Shown: positions 11,401 to 23,400 of the stretch, piece after piece | How positions within the stretch are numbered: position 1 is the first letter of the stretch | Layout of the letters: each line of letters begins with the position of its first letter | Assembly (NCBI RefSeq): GCF_000485595.1 | Contig: NW_014577073.1 | Span: 844,345 to 869,646, forward strand | Length of the DNA stretch: 25,302 nucleotides | Origin: Priapulus caudatus | Lineage: Eukaryota > Priapulida > Priapulimorpha > Priapulimorphida > Priapulidae | Reading direction: 5' to 3' | Program-made: the position numbers and the translations under genes | The notes under the pieces: generated by a model | Database searches by the model: none | Told to the model about the DNA's origin: nothing | Seen by the model: the letters and a program-made list of their open reading frames with translations, nothing else

Positions 11401-14400
11401 AGACAGCGATCGCGCGCGCGTGAACGTACGCTGCGTAATATCCCGCTCAGAGTCTCTGATGAGACAGCAATCGCGCGGTGCGTGAACGTGCCTGCGTAAT
11501 ATTCCCGCAGCCGTCTGATGAGACAGCGATCGCGCGCAAGGCGTGGAACGTACCTGCGTAATATCCGCCGCAGCCTCTGATGAACAGCGATGCGCGCGTG
11601 CGTGAACGTGCCCTGCGTAATATTCCCGCCAGCCATCTGATGAGACAGCGATAACGCGCGCGTGAACGTGCCTGCGTAATATTCGCCGCAGCCTCTGATG
11701 AGACAGCGATTGCGCGCACATGGAACAGTGTCTGCGTAATATTCCCACAGCCTCTGATAAGCCAGCGATCGCGCACGCGTGAACGTGCCTGTGTAATATT
11801 CCGCAGCCATCTGATGAGACAGCGATCGCGCGCACGTGAAGCGTGCCTGCGTAATATTCCCGCAGCCCTCTGATGAGACAGGCGATCGCGCGCGGCGTGA
11901 AACGTGTCTGCGTAATATTCCGCCAGCCTCTGATGAGACAGCGATAACGCGCGGCAGGTGAACGTGCCTGCGTAATATTCCGCAGCCTCTGATGAGACAG
12001 CGATAACGGCGCAGCGTGAACGTGCCTGCGTAATATTCCCGCAGCCTCTGATGAGACAGCGATCACGCGCGCATGGGAACGTGCCTGCGTAATATTCCCG
12101 CAGCCTCTGATGAGACAGCGATACGCAGCGCGGCGTGAACGTGCCCTGGCGTAATATTCCACGCAGCCTCTGATGAGACCGCGATAACGCGCGCGTGAAC
12201 GCGCCTGCGTAATATTCCCCGCAGCCTATGATGAGACAGCGATGAACGTGGCCTGCGTAATATTCCGCGCAGCCTCTGAATGAGACAGCGATCGCGCGCA
12301 GCGTGAACGTGCCTGCGTAATAATTCCCGCAGTCCTCTGATGAGACAGCGATCGCCGCGCGTGAACGTGGCCTGCGTAATATTCCCGCAGCTCTGATGAG
12401 ACAGAATCGCGCGCGGCGTAGAACGTGCGCCTGCAGTAATATTCCGCAGCCTCTGATGAGAGCAGCGATCGCGCGCAACAGTGAACGTGTCTGCGTAATA
12501 TTCCCGGCAGCCTCTGATGAGACAGTGATCGCGCGCGCGCGTGAACGTGCCTGCGTAATATTCCCGCAGCCCTCTGATGAGACAGCGATCGCGCCGCACG
12601 TGAACGTGCCTGCGTAATATTCCCGGCAGGCCTCTGATGAGACAGCGATAAACTGCGCGGCGTGAACGTGCCTGCGTAATATTCCCGCAGCCTCTGATGA
12701 TGAGACAGCGATCGCCGCGGAAGCGTGAACGTGCCTGCGTAATATTCGCGCAGCCTCTGATGAGACAGCGATCGCGCGCGCGTGAACGTACCTGCGTAAA
12801 TATTCCTAGCAGCCTCTGATGAGACAGCGATAACGCGCGCGTGAACGTGCCTGCGTAATATTCCCGCAGCCTCTGATGAGACAGCGATCGCGCGCACGTG
12901 AACGTGCCTGCGGTAATATTCCCGCAGCCTCTGATGAGACAGCGATCGCGCGCAAGTGAGCGTGAACGTGCCTGCGTAATATTCCCGCAGCCTCTGATGA
13001 GACAGCGATCGCGCGCGCGTGGAAACGTGCCTGCGTAATATTCCCGCAGCCTCTGATGAGACAGCGATGCGCAATGCGCAAGCGGGAGCTGAATGGCCTG
13101 CGTAAATTCCTGCAGCGCCTCTGAAGAACAGCCAATCGCGCGAGCAAGTGAAGGACGAAAGAGAAGGTGAATGCACTGAGCGTGGAACGTAGCCTGCGTA
13201 ATATTCCTGCAGCCTCCTGATGAAGACAGCGATCGCGCTGCACGCGTGAACTGCTCGTAATATTCGGCTGCAGACTGCATGATGAGACCAGCGATCGCGC
13301 GCAAGCGTGAACGTCGCTGGCTAATATTCCCGCGCAGCCTCTGAATGAGACAGGCGATCGCTGAGCGCTGGCGTGAACGTGCGCTGGCGTAATATATCGC
13401 CGCCGGCCTCTGAATTGAGACAGCGATCACAGCGCCAGCGTGAACTGCCTGCGTAATTATTCCTGGCAGCCTCTGATGAGACAGGCGATGCGCGCGGGCG
13501 TTGAACGTGCCTTCGTCTAATATTCCGCGCAGCCTGCTGATGAGACATGCGGATACACAGCCGCGGAGTGAACGTGCTGCGTAATATCCGCAGCCTTCTG
13601 ATGAGACAGCGATCGCGGCTCATGGGCAGGCGAAGGTGAAACATGGCCTGCGAATATTCCCGCACGACCTCTGATGGAGACAGCGATCGTCCGCAGGCGT
13701 GGGAACGTGCCTGCGAATATTCCCGGCAGTCCTCTGATGAGACAAGCGATGGCGCGCCGCGTGAACGTGCCTGCGTAAGTTTCCAGGCAGCCTCATGATG
13801 AGACAGCGATCGCGCGGCTGGGAGAAGCGTGAACGTGCACTGCGTAATAATTCCTGCAGGTCCTCTGATGAGACAGCGATCGCGCGCACGAGTGAACTGT
13901 GTCTGTCGTAATTATTCCCAGCAGCCTCTATGATGAGACAGCCGATCGCGGCGCCGTGTGAACGTGCCTGCGTAATATTCGCCGCAGCCTCTGATGAGAC
14001 AGCGATCGCGCGGCGGTTGTGACCGTGGCTGCCAGTAATATTACCTGCAGCCTTCTGATCGAGACAGCGATGCGGCGCTGGGAGCGGTGAACGGCCTTGC
14101 GTAATATTCCTGCAGCCATCTGAGATGAGAACAGCGATCGCGCGCGCGTGAAACGTGCCTGCGTTAATATTCTGCGCGCAGGCCCTGATGAAGAAGCGAT
14201 GGCGCGCGCCGTGAACGTGCCTGCGTAATATCTGCAGCACTCTGATGAGACAGCGAATCGCGCTGCTGGCGTTGAATCGTGCCTGCGTAATATTCCGCAA
14301 GCCATCATGATGAGACAAGCGATGGCGCGCAGAGCGGATAACGTGCCTGCGTAATATTCCGCAGGGACTCTGATGGCAGACAGCGTCGCGCGCAGTCAAG

Positions 14401-17400
14401 AGCGTGAACTGCCTAGCGTAAATATTGCCCTGGCAGCCTCTGATGAGACAGCGATCGCGCGCGCGCGTGAAACGTGTCTGCGTAATTTCGCCGCAGCCAT
14501 GCTGAGTGAGACAGGCGATCGGCGCACGGGTAAGAAGAAGTCGTGAAACGTGCCTGCCCGTAATATTCCCGCAGCCTCTTGATGAGACATAGCGATCGCG
14601 GCGCAGCGTGAACGTACCTGCGTAATATTCCCCACCTCTGATGAACAGCATCGCGCGCTGAGTTGAATACGGACCTGCGTAATATTCCCGCAGCCTCGAT
14701 GAGAGCAGCGATCGCGCGCAGGAGCCGGTGAACGTGCCTGCGTAAATATTCCGAGCACGCAGCCGTACTGATGAGCAGCGATGCGCGCGCGCGCAGGAAC
14801 GTGCGCTGCGTAATATTCCCTGGCAGCCCTCTGATTAACAGCGATGCGCGCGCAGCGCGTGGGAACGTCCCTGCGTAAATACCCGCAGCCTCTGATGAGA
14901 CAGCGACGCGCGCGCGTGAACGTGGCCTGCGTAAATATTCCGCGCCATCTGATTGAGACAGCAATACCGCGCATCAAAGGGGAAAGGGTAGAAAGGAGAG
15001 GATAGAAGAGAGGGCGTGTAGACGTGAAGCGTAACGTGCTGGTAATATTCCCGCACCTCTGATGAGACAGCGATCGCGCGCAGGCAGGCAGGAAGTGAAC
15101 GTGCCTGCGTAATATTGCGCAGCCTCTGATCGAACAGGCGATCGCGCGCTGAGCGCGTGACGTGCCTGCGTAATATTCCCGCAGCCTCTGATGAGACAGC
15201 GACGAGCCCGCGCGTGAACGTGCCTCGTAAAGTATTCCCGCAAGCCTCTGATGAGACAGCGATCAGCGCGGCGTCATGGGTGAACGTGCCTGCGTAATAT
15301 TCGCCGCAGCGCTGCTGATGAGACAGCGATCGCGGCGCGAAGGCGACTGAACGTGCCTGCGTAATATTCCCAACAGGCCTCTGATGAGACAGCGACGCGC
15401 GCGCGTGAAGCGTGCCTGCGTAATATCGCCGCAGGGCCTCTGATGAAAGACAGCGATCGCGCGCGTGTGAACGTGCCTGCGTGATATTCCCGCAGCCAAA
15501 TGATGAGACAGCGATCGGCGCACTGGAGAAGGGTGATTTAGAAACGGGGCGTGAACGTGCCTGCGTAATATTCGCGCAGCTCTGATGAGACAGCGATCGG
15601 CGTGCGTGAACGTGCCTGGCGTTAATATTCCCTGCAGCGCTCTGATGAGACAGGCGATGCGCAGCTAAGCGTGAACGTGCCTGCGTAATTATTCTCGCAG
15701 CCTCTGATGAGAGGCGATCGCGCACGACAGGCAAGCGTGAACGTGCGCTGCGTAATATTTCCCGAGCCTGATGAGACAGCGATCGCGCCGCGGGTAAGCT
15801 GAACTGCCTGCGTAATATTTCGCCACAAGGCTCTGGATGAGACAGCGATCGCGCGGCCGCAATGGGAACGTGCTGCGTAATGATTTTTCCCCCCCCCGCG
15901 CGCAGGCGTCTGATGAGACAGCGATCGCGCGCTGGCGTGAACGTGCCTGGCGTAATATTCCCGCGCCTCCTGATGAGACAGCGATCGGCGCAGCGGCTCG
16001 TGAACGTACCCGGCGTAATATTCCGCAGCGCATGCTGATGAGACAGGCGATCTCGCGCGGGAGCGGGTGAACGTACTGCGTAATATTACCTGGCAGCGCT
16101 CTTGATGAGACAGCGATCGACGCGCGCAGCGGTGAAGCGTGCCTGCGTAATATGCGGCCAAGCCTCTGATGAGACAGCGTCGCGCGCGTGAAGAGCGGCG
16201 TGAACGTGCCTGCGTAATTATTCCCGCAGCCTCTGATGAAGACAGCGATCAACGCGTGAACGTGCCTGCGTAATAATTCCCGCAGCCTCTGATGAGAACA
16301 TGCGATCGGCGCACATGGGGTGAACGTGCCTGCGTAATATTCCGCCAGCCTCTGATGAGACACGCGATAACGCGCAGCGTGTGAACGTGTCTTGCGTAAT
16401 ATTCCCGCAGGCCGCTGATGAGACAGCGATCGCACGCGGCGTGAACGTGCCTGCGTAATATTCCGGGCGATGACATTTGTGATCTCCAACGGCGTCGTAC
16501 CATGGTGCGAGAAAGTGTCCTCCCTTCCTCCTCCTCGCCTCCTCCTGCTTACTGTCGGCCGTTCGCAGTCTCCTTCTTCTGCTCTCCTCTTCCTCCTTCC
16601 TGCTCCCCTCCTCCTCCTTCTCACTCTCCTCCTCCGCCCCCTCCGCGCTGCTGTATGCGCGTCTGTAGAGTGGCGAGGTTGGTCGCCGGCGACCCGAAGA
16701 CAAACGGCAGCTCGTCCTGGGAAGCCTCGGAATCGAGCGAGTCAGAGCGCTCTCTCTCATCACTCGTCGTTGCCGGCCGCCGCCGTCGGACGCGCGCACC
16801 GTGCACGGCGCTCTGCAGGCGTCGGACGCGCGAGCCCGGGCGGGCGGCGGCCGGCGGCGCGGGCAGACGGTGGCCTCCCTGCGTGCGCTCAGTGGCTTCG
16901 CAGAGCGCCGCCGCGCGGCTGCAGCCCCACGTCCAGACGCGGCGCGATGCGGCGACGGCCACCTGCAGCGAAATCGTTCGTCGGCCGATTCAATGTAAAT
17001 CGTTCATCGTCTGATTCGCGGTAAATCGTTCGCCGACGTGCGATCGTTATCGGCAGCTTGCTATGCTACGACTAAACAGCGAATTAATGAGGAAAATTAA
17101 CGTAATCGAACGTAATTCTGGATGTGATCGAATGCACACATGTCGGAGAGTAAGCCGTGTCCAGTCACAAATCGTCTGCGAACTCAATACACTTGCTATG
17201 GAAAATGCGGCGAGTACGTCGGAGGCGCGTGATTGTCGTTAGCAGGCAAAGCCTAAGTTTTTGAAATACGTACGAGAAAAGCGGATCGGTTAGTGGGTGC
17301 TACGACGATTATTCCTCTGCCGTGCTTACATTATGGAAGAATCCGCTTGAAAGTATACTGCACGGCTCGGGGAGTGGGCACCATACCGTACGGAGTGGTC

Positions 17401-20400
17401 AGTTTCATGGAGGATGGCCACGTCCGAGTCCGCAGCTGACGCCAATACGCGGCCGTGCAATCACGTGAAACTTGGCCCTGTCAGATCACAAAGATCTGCT
17501 GTCACCGACCGGAACAAAAACAATCGACAAAAGAGCAAAAAGAATCCTTCACCAAGTCACCTATACTGGCAGTATAAAAAAAAATCAATTAAAATGAAAG
17601 TGTCAATGACACTATAGCTCACAGCACATGAAAAGTGTGCAATGACAGACTAGTAGCTGCCACCTTGGGGTGATGAATAGAAGAGGAGGGGATATATAAA
17701 GCAAGGTAATATATGGGAGAATCCCAATTATATAGCAATCTCCCCATTATATAACTCTTGATAATGATATAAGGCATAAGTTTTTTGATGGTCGAAAATA
17801 AAATGTTTCAAGATCTGAAAGTCTCCAAAATCTTGAACGAGAGATGGCGCTACGCACCTAAATGATGGCACATTTTTGGTTTCCGAATATCGCGCAAATA
17901 AAACAATAAAAATATTCCAGATCAAATTACGGTAACGAAGAATCTAAATACACAATATTTACACTTATATAGATATGATTGTAGAGTGTTGAGCGCAGTA
18001 GACGAAAATAAACGTAATAGGCGTTGTCATCTCTCGCACATATTAGAATGACAATTTGTGTTTTCAGCCTGAAAAATGGCGAAGAGGCCTGCGTCCAGGG
18101 GGTTCACGGTAGTTTTTGAATTTCACAAGCTTAGCGAAACCACAGTGATCAGACATCAGGAAAGGAAACGCTTTATTTGCTACGCCAAAGGTTGCCCAAA
18201 AATCCTCCCTTACGCGCACGATATAATATTCCTAACACCCTAGGAGCTAGGGCGCGATCGCGGAACATTAATTTTTTTATCGTTTTCAAAGGTCACCGAA
18301 AAAGGCAGCTCGCGACACCACCTTTTATGGTTATGTATATATGTATTATAAACAGAACTTCATTGGCGAGAAGTGAAACAGTTCGTACCTACGTTTCCTA
18401 CCACGTGAAACAGTGGGGCCTGGGCCGGCTACTTCATAAAACGAGCCTCAAGGCCACGCGTGACGCGGCGGCTTTTGATGTACACGATCGATCGATCGCG
18501 TACTATATACGGCCTGCGTAGCACGCGCGGCATACATACACACACACACTTTCAGCGTCAAATAAACGCACACACTGGCCAACGTCTGACAATCTCAAAA
18601 AGTGAACTAAGCCGTGTCTATATTGTAAAGCAAACTATTATTACAATGTTATTAAATGAAGGTACTGTTGGACTGTAAAATGAAAATTTGTACATTCTAA
18701 CACCCCTAAAATTTTCTCTCAACGGATTTAGACGTTTGGAGACCCTGGGACTGTGTCACAAAATCGACCCTGGGACGGTAAAATCCGCGGATTTCCGCGG
18801 ATCCGCGGAAGATTCTCATCCCTGCCCATAGGTGTAACAACTGTTTTGGGGCTAGCCTTACACATTCACATACCAAAATTTAACAAAATCGAATTAATTT
18901 AGATGGCCATTTTCATTTTTGCCAAAAAGTGGGCGTGGCTCGAAAGTAGGTCAACTGGCATGCTCCAAAATAGGAAGGACACTGAAATGCGTAGTGAAAT
19001 TGCCAAAATCTACCTAATTTGCATAATTTAAAAAAAAATATCAAAACCCGTGTGATATGTTTTGGGGCCAGTCCTTATTCATTCACATACTAGAAATGAG
19101 CAAAATCCGTTGAACCTGAACTGACTTATGGCCATTTCCATTTTTGCCAAAAAGTGGGCGTGGCTCGAAAGTAGGTAGACTGGCGTGCTCCAAAATAAGA
19201 CGTTCAAATCTCTCCTATAGGAGTAACAACTGTATGCAATTTGAAACATGTGGGTCAAACGGTTCTTGAGTTATCGTTGACCGTAGGCAGACACCGAAAT
19301 GCATAGTAAAATTGCCAAAATCTACCTAATTTGCATAATTTAAAAAAATAATAAAAACCCCTGTGATATGTTTTGGGGCCAGGCCTTATTCATTCACATA
19401 CCAAAAATGAGCAAAATCCGTTGAACCTGAACTTATGGCCATTTCCATTTTTGCCAAAAAGTAAGCGTGGCTCAAAAGTAGGTCAACTAGGGTGCTCCAA
19501 AACAGGACGTTCACTTCTCTCCCATAAGAGTAACAACTATATGCAATTTGAAACATGTGGGTCAAACAGTTCTCAAGTTATCGTTGACTGTAGCCAAATG
19601 TTGACGGACGGACGGACGTACGACGGACAACGCCCCATGGTCACGACAGAATCTCTCGACCAACCAGTAAGCCACGTCACCAAAAACTCAACAAAAAAGC
19701 AAGAGAATCTTTTAACCAATCAGTGTACCCAAAAAATGACTTAAAAAAATCAACCAAATCGTTCAAACTTATCAGAATTAAAGAAACAGCCACAAATACT
19801 TGAATGAAAGGAAACTTTCAACGTGATGGCGACAAGTGACGTTAAGCCATTACCATCTCATCGAGGATGGCAGAATGTGCATAGCCTGCACAGACTGTCG
19901 TCACGACAACGCCCTCGAGAGCTCTGATGTAGGTTGGTAGGTGGCAGTCATCTGCGGTACCATGCCCTAGCTGGCCATGCACTCCCCAGCCCCAGCTGTA
20001 CACTCTAAAATTAAACAAGACATAAATTTACTATGACATGATAATATCGTCACTACGGATCGACGGAGTGACATCATAAATTGTGGGGTAACATTATTGA
20101 GTTTCGACATGACACAAGAATCAGACATCAGACACAGAAGTACTAACACTTTGTGTCATGTCGAAATTGAACTAGATAGAGCTATCACTGATAGTGATTA
20201 ATACCCCCGCAATACCGCTTTGTCGGAGAAAAAATGGAAGGTCATGGTGTGGCATACATTATGAGTAAAGAATACACGGAACACAAAAAATGATGGAATT
20301 AAAAAAACAAAAAAACAAAGATGAGATACGGTTTCCATGGCAACGCCTTGACCGACGCACAAAAAATATGTCACGCACATCAACCCTTCATGGTGATCAA

Positions 20401-23400
20401 GTGTATGAAGTTTGATTGAAATCCCTTGAAAACTGTGAAGTAGTTCGCGCCACAAACATTTTGCAACGGACCTAGTACCCGTGATCGCCCGCCCGACCAA
20501 CATACCGACAGACCGACAGACCATAAGATAACTCCTATATATACTGATATACCTCCTTCAAACTTCGTTTGCGGGGGTATAATAATGTTACCCACAAATT
20601 ATGATGTCACTCGGTCGATTCGTATTGATGAAATTATTATGTTAACATCATAGTAATTTTACGCCCTCATTTAAGACACTTGCCACGATCAGTAATAATG
20701 AACATGCAGCATTCTACTGTTAGCTCGAAATGTGTATAAGATGCGTGCACTACTATTCAGTAATGAAGTACGTGTCATATATTAGTGCAAGCTATTACAA
20801 CTAACCTTCCAGTGCTTGTGAGAGCCAAGGTATGGTACTGTCCACACACGACAGACACACACTGCACGTGCGCTAGAGCCTGAACGATCCTCGGCGGTCC
20901 ACCAGTCTCGTTCATTCCTAGGCCTAGCTGACCATACGTGTCAGATCCCCATGTGTACACCTGCAGTTTGAATATTTAATGAATATAGCATAGTATAGAA
21001 TAGAGAATATAATGCAGTATAGAATGTAGAGAATGACACCGTATTTAATAATATTGTTGGTACTATAACAGTTCCATTCGACATCGACAAACACGCTCTA
21101 GAAAAACGCATAGCTAAGAACAAAGAAACACAAGTTAGGTGATTCGAATTTTGAGAAACACAATGCATTCCTTGTCCATTCATCCCCCTCCCAACCCCAC
21201 CATCATGTTCACTCCCACTGCTCATTAAAAGATTTACACGGAGCAGAAAAGTACCACCAATGCCCAGTCCAAAATGAGTCACTGAAGTGTCCAATGATGA
21301 ACGACGTCAACATTACAGCAAGAGCTAACAATATCTCTGGGGTTTATTAGCTCCTGAATATATCCGCTCTGACAAGGACGCCGCTGCATTACTGGCTCAG
21401 GTCCGCGCACGACGACGACAGGGATATTTACGCCTGTGTTGGTGAGAGCCACGGTGTGTGCGTTCCCACAGGACACGGCTATCACGTCCAACCCGATCAG
21501 CTTGTACACGCGCTGCGGCGATTCCAGGACACCCTGCGTGTTCTTATGACCCAGCCTGAAACGCACGCAAAACTAAGCTATTACTGCGCAAAACTACACT
21601 GAGGTAAAACGACAAAATGTGGCAGGTGAATTCGAGTAGCATTCGCATGACCGTGTTCAGTTCACATAAGTGATAATCATGTGGTATATGTATAATACAT
21701 AAATATTAAACATAATAATAAACATAATATTATGTATAATGTATGATGCATAATTACATGGTATATATATATAATCAGGAGTAGATAATAGGGAAGGAGT
21801 GTGACTTCAATAAACAAGGGAAATTCGTCATTTACTAGCCTTATAATACCTACGATTTACTACGCGTAACTCATCCAACTTGAGCTCAAATCGGACACAG
21901 TACATTCGACCATCATCGTACCAGATCGTTTCCTCGTAGACACCCGCAATCCGGAGATACAGACTAAAACATACGACACGATTCTCCAATCTTTGTCCAT
22001 TAATCAACCGTAGCAATCGCCTATACTTCAAACAAAAGGCAGCTACTAACCACACTGCACGGGGCTTGCGCTCACGGCGAGGCGCTGTGGCTAGCAGGGT
22101 GATTAGGCATCAACGCAACACTCGGCGAGATAACCTTTGACCCGGTAGACAGCTACAATGTTTGCCTGTATGTCATACCGGCATGCCGGCACGCACGCAC
22201 GCCAATCCGCTATCAGCAGCAGCTCCCTGCGAGCCACAGCGCCTCGCCGTGAGCGCAAGCCCCGTGGACAGTGTGGTTAGTAGCTGCCTTTTGTTTGAAG
22301 TATAGGCGATTGCTACGGTTGATTAATGGACAAAGATTGGAGAATCGTGTCGTATGTTTTAGTCTGTATCTCCGGATTGCGGGTGTCTACGAGGAAACGA
22401 TCTGGTACGATGATGGTCGAATGTACTGTGTCCGATTTGAGCTCAAGTTGGATGAGTTACGCGTAGTAAATCGTAGGTATTATAAGGCTAGTAAATGACG
22501 AATTTCCCTTGTTTATTGAAGTCACACTCCTTCCCTATTATCTACTCCTGATATAATGGATCAAGGCTTTAATTTGCGATTACTCATCAAACAGTAGGAA
22601 TCGATCATGCTTTCCAATACTATAGCATAATTTCGAGGCCATTGCAATATTTTCTTCAAAGACAATGATAAAATTAATCTGCTCTGCAGTAGTCATACAA
22701 ACTAAAACGACCACCGTTTATCACTAGGATATTATCCCACCCTTCTGCCAAAATCAAAAACAGAATATCAATACAACACTGATCTACAATCCATGACGTG
22801 CACCGCAACATTGGTTCCTAGTCTATCTTCAAGTCATGCATAGATAGTATAGTACTCGTGCATAGACGTGCAAATTCTGACAACCTCGCTAGCTTTGCGA
22901 CTCTCGCTCCGGTCACGGTACCAGTGTGATAACCCACGGCTTCAACCGCCATCCGACAACAAGAAAAATACCGTGCAGTGAGCGGTGACCCTAGGAGACC
23001 CACTCATAACAACATGACAACGCGATATCGCAACTACGTGAATCGCATTAGTTGTTATGCTCGAGCGAGATGAGAGCTTGAATGAGTTTCGCGATACTGA
23101 CCGCTCTCGATCCGTCTTGCCCCACGTGTACAGTTCTCCCGCGACGACGACGGCCGAATGGGAGTGACCGGCCGCCACGCTGACCGGCTGGCATGAAACT
23201 ATCACAGTATCTCGTTCAATCTGGAAATGATGTGGACGTGAAGAGACAGCGAAACAGTCTGCATGAGCACAGAAGATGCAACGCTACCACGAAGTGGTTT
23301 CGGTTACGTACAAGCGAACTTGGGAGAGAGACAAGGAAAGAGAAAGAGAGAGAAGGAAAGAGGAAGAGAGAGAAGGAAAGAGGAAGAGAGAGAAGGAAAG

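Larger units (their letters stand above)
16487..18127. repeat. Right copy of duplicated segment
   Basis: It starts CAACGGCGTCGTACC and ends GTAGTTTTTGAATTTCACA. It has the same content and order as 9069-10762 and carries the version of exon 8 with an uninterrupted frame. The flank after 18127 differs from the flank after 10762, so one junction is an end of the true locus and the other may be artificial. Confidence 0.88.

Noticed and set aside
11235-16465. CRISPR-like regular array
   Set aside because: The units are contiguous copies with no unique spacers, the unit is 57 bp, and the setting is a spliced eukaryotic gene.
11235-16465. Tandem hammerhead ribozyme, suggested by CTGATGAG in each unit
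   Set aside because: The required GAAA box is GAAC, no stem II closes between the two boxes, and there is no cleavage triplet at the end of the CTGCG/CGCAG stem.
11191-16624. Very long open reading frames (up to about 455 codons) on the minus strand
   Set aside because: They are produced by the stop-free 57-bp unit, shift frame at every indel, and overlap each other in all three frames. No domain is present.
18177-18521. 114-codon plus-strand open frame
   Set aside because: No domain, mixed composition, inside an intron of the minus-strand gene and beside repeats.
21828-22498. Two identical 75-residue proteins on opposite strands
   Set aside because: They are the same frame in the two palindrome arms. 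The frame starts with GTG, has a stop upstream and no ATG, and shows no recognised domain.
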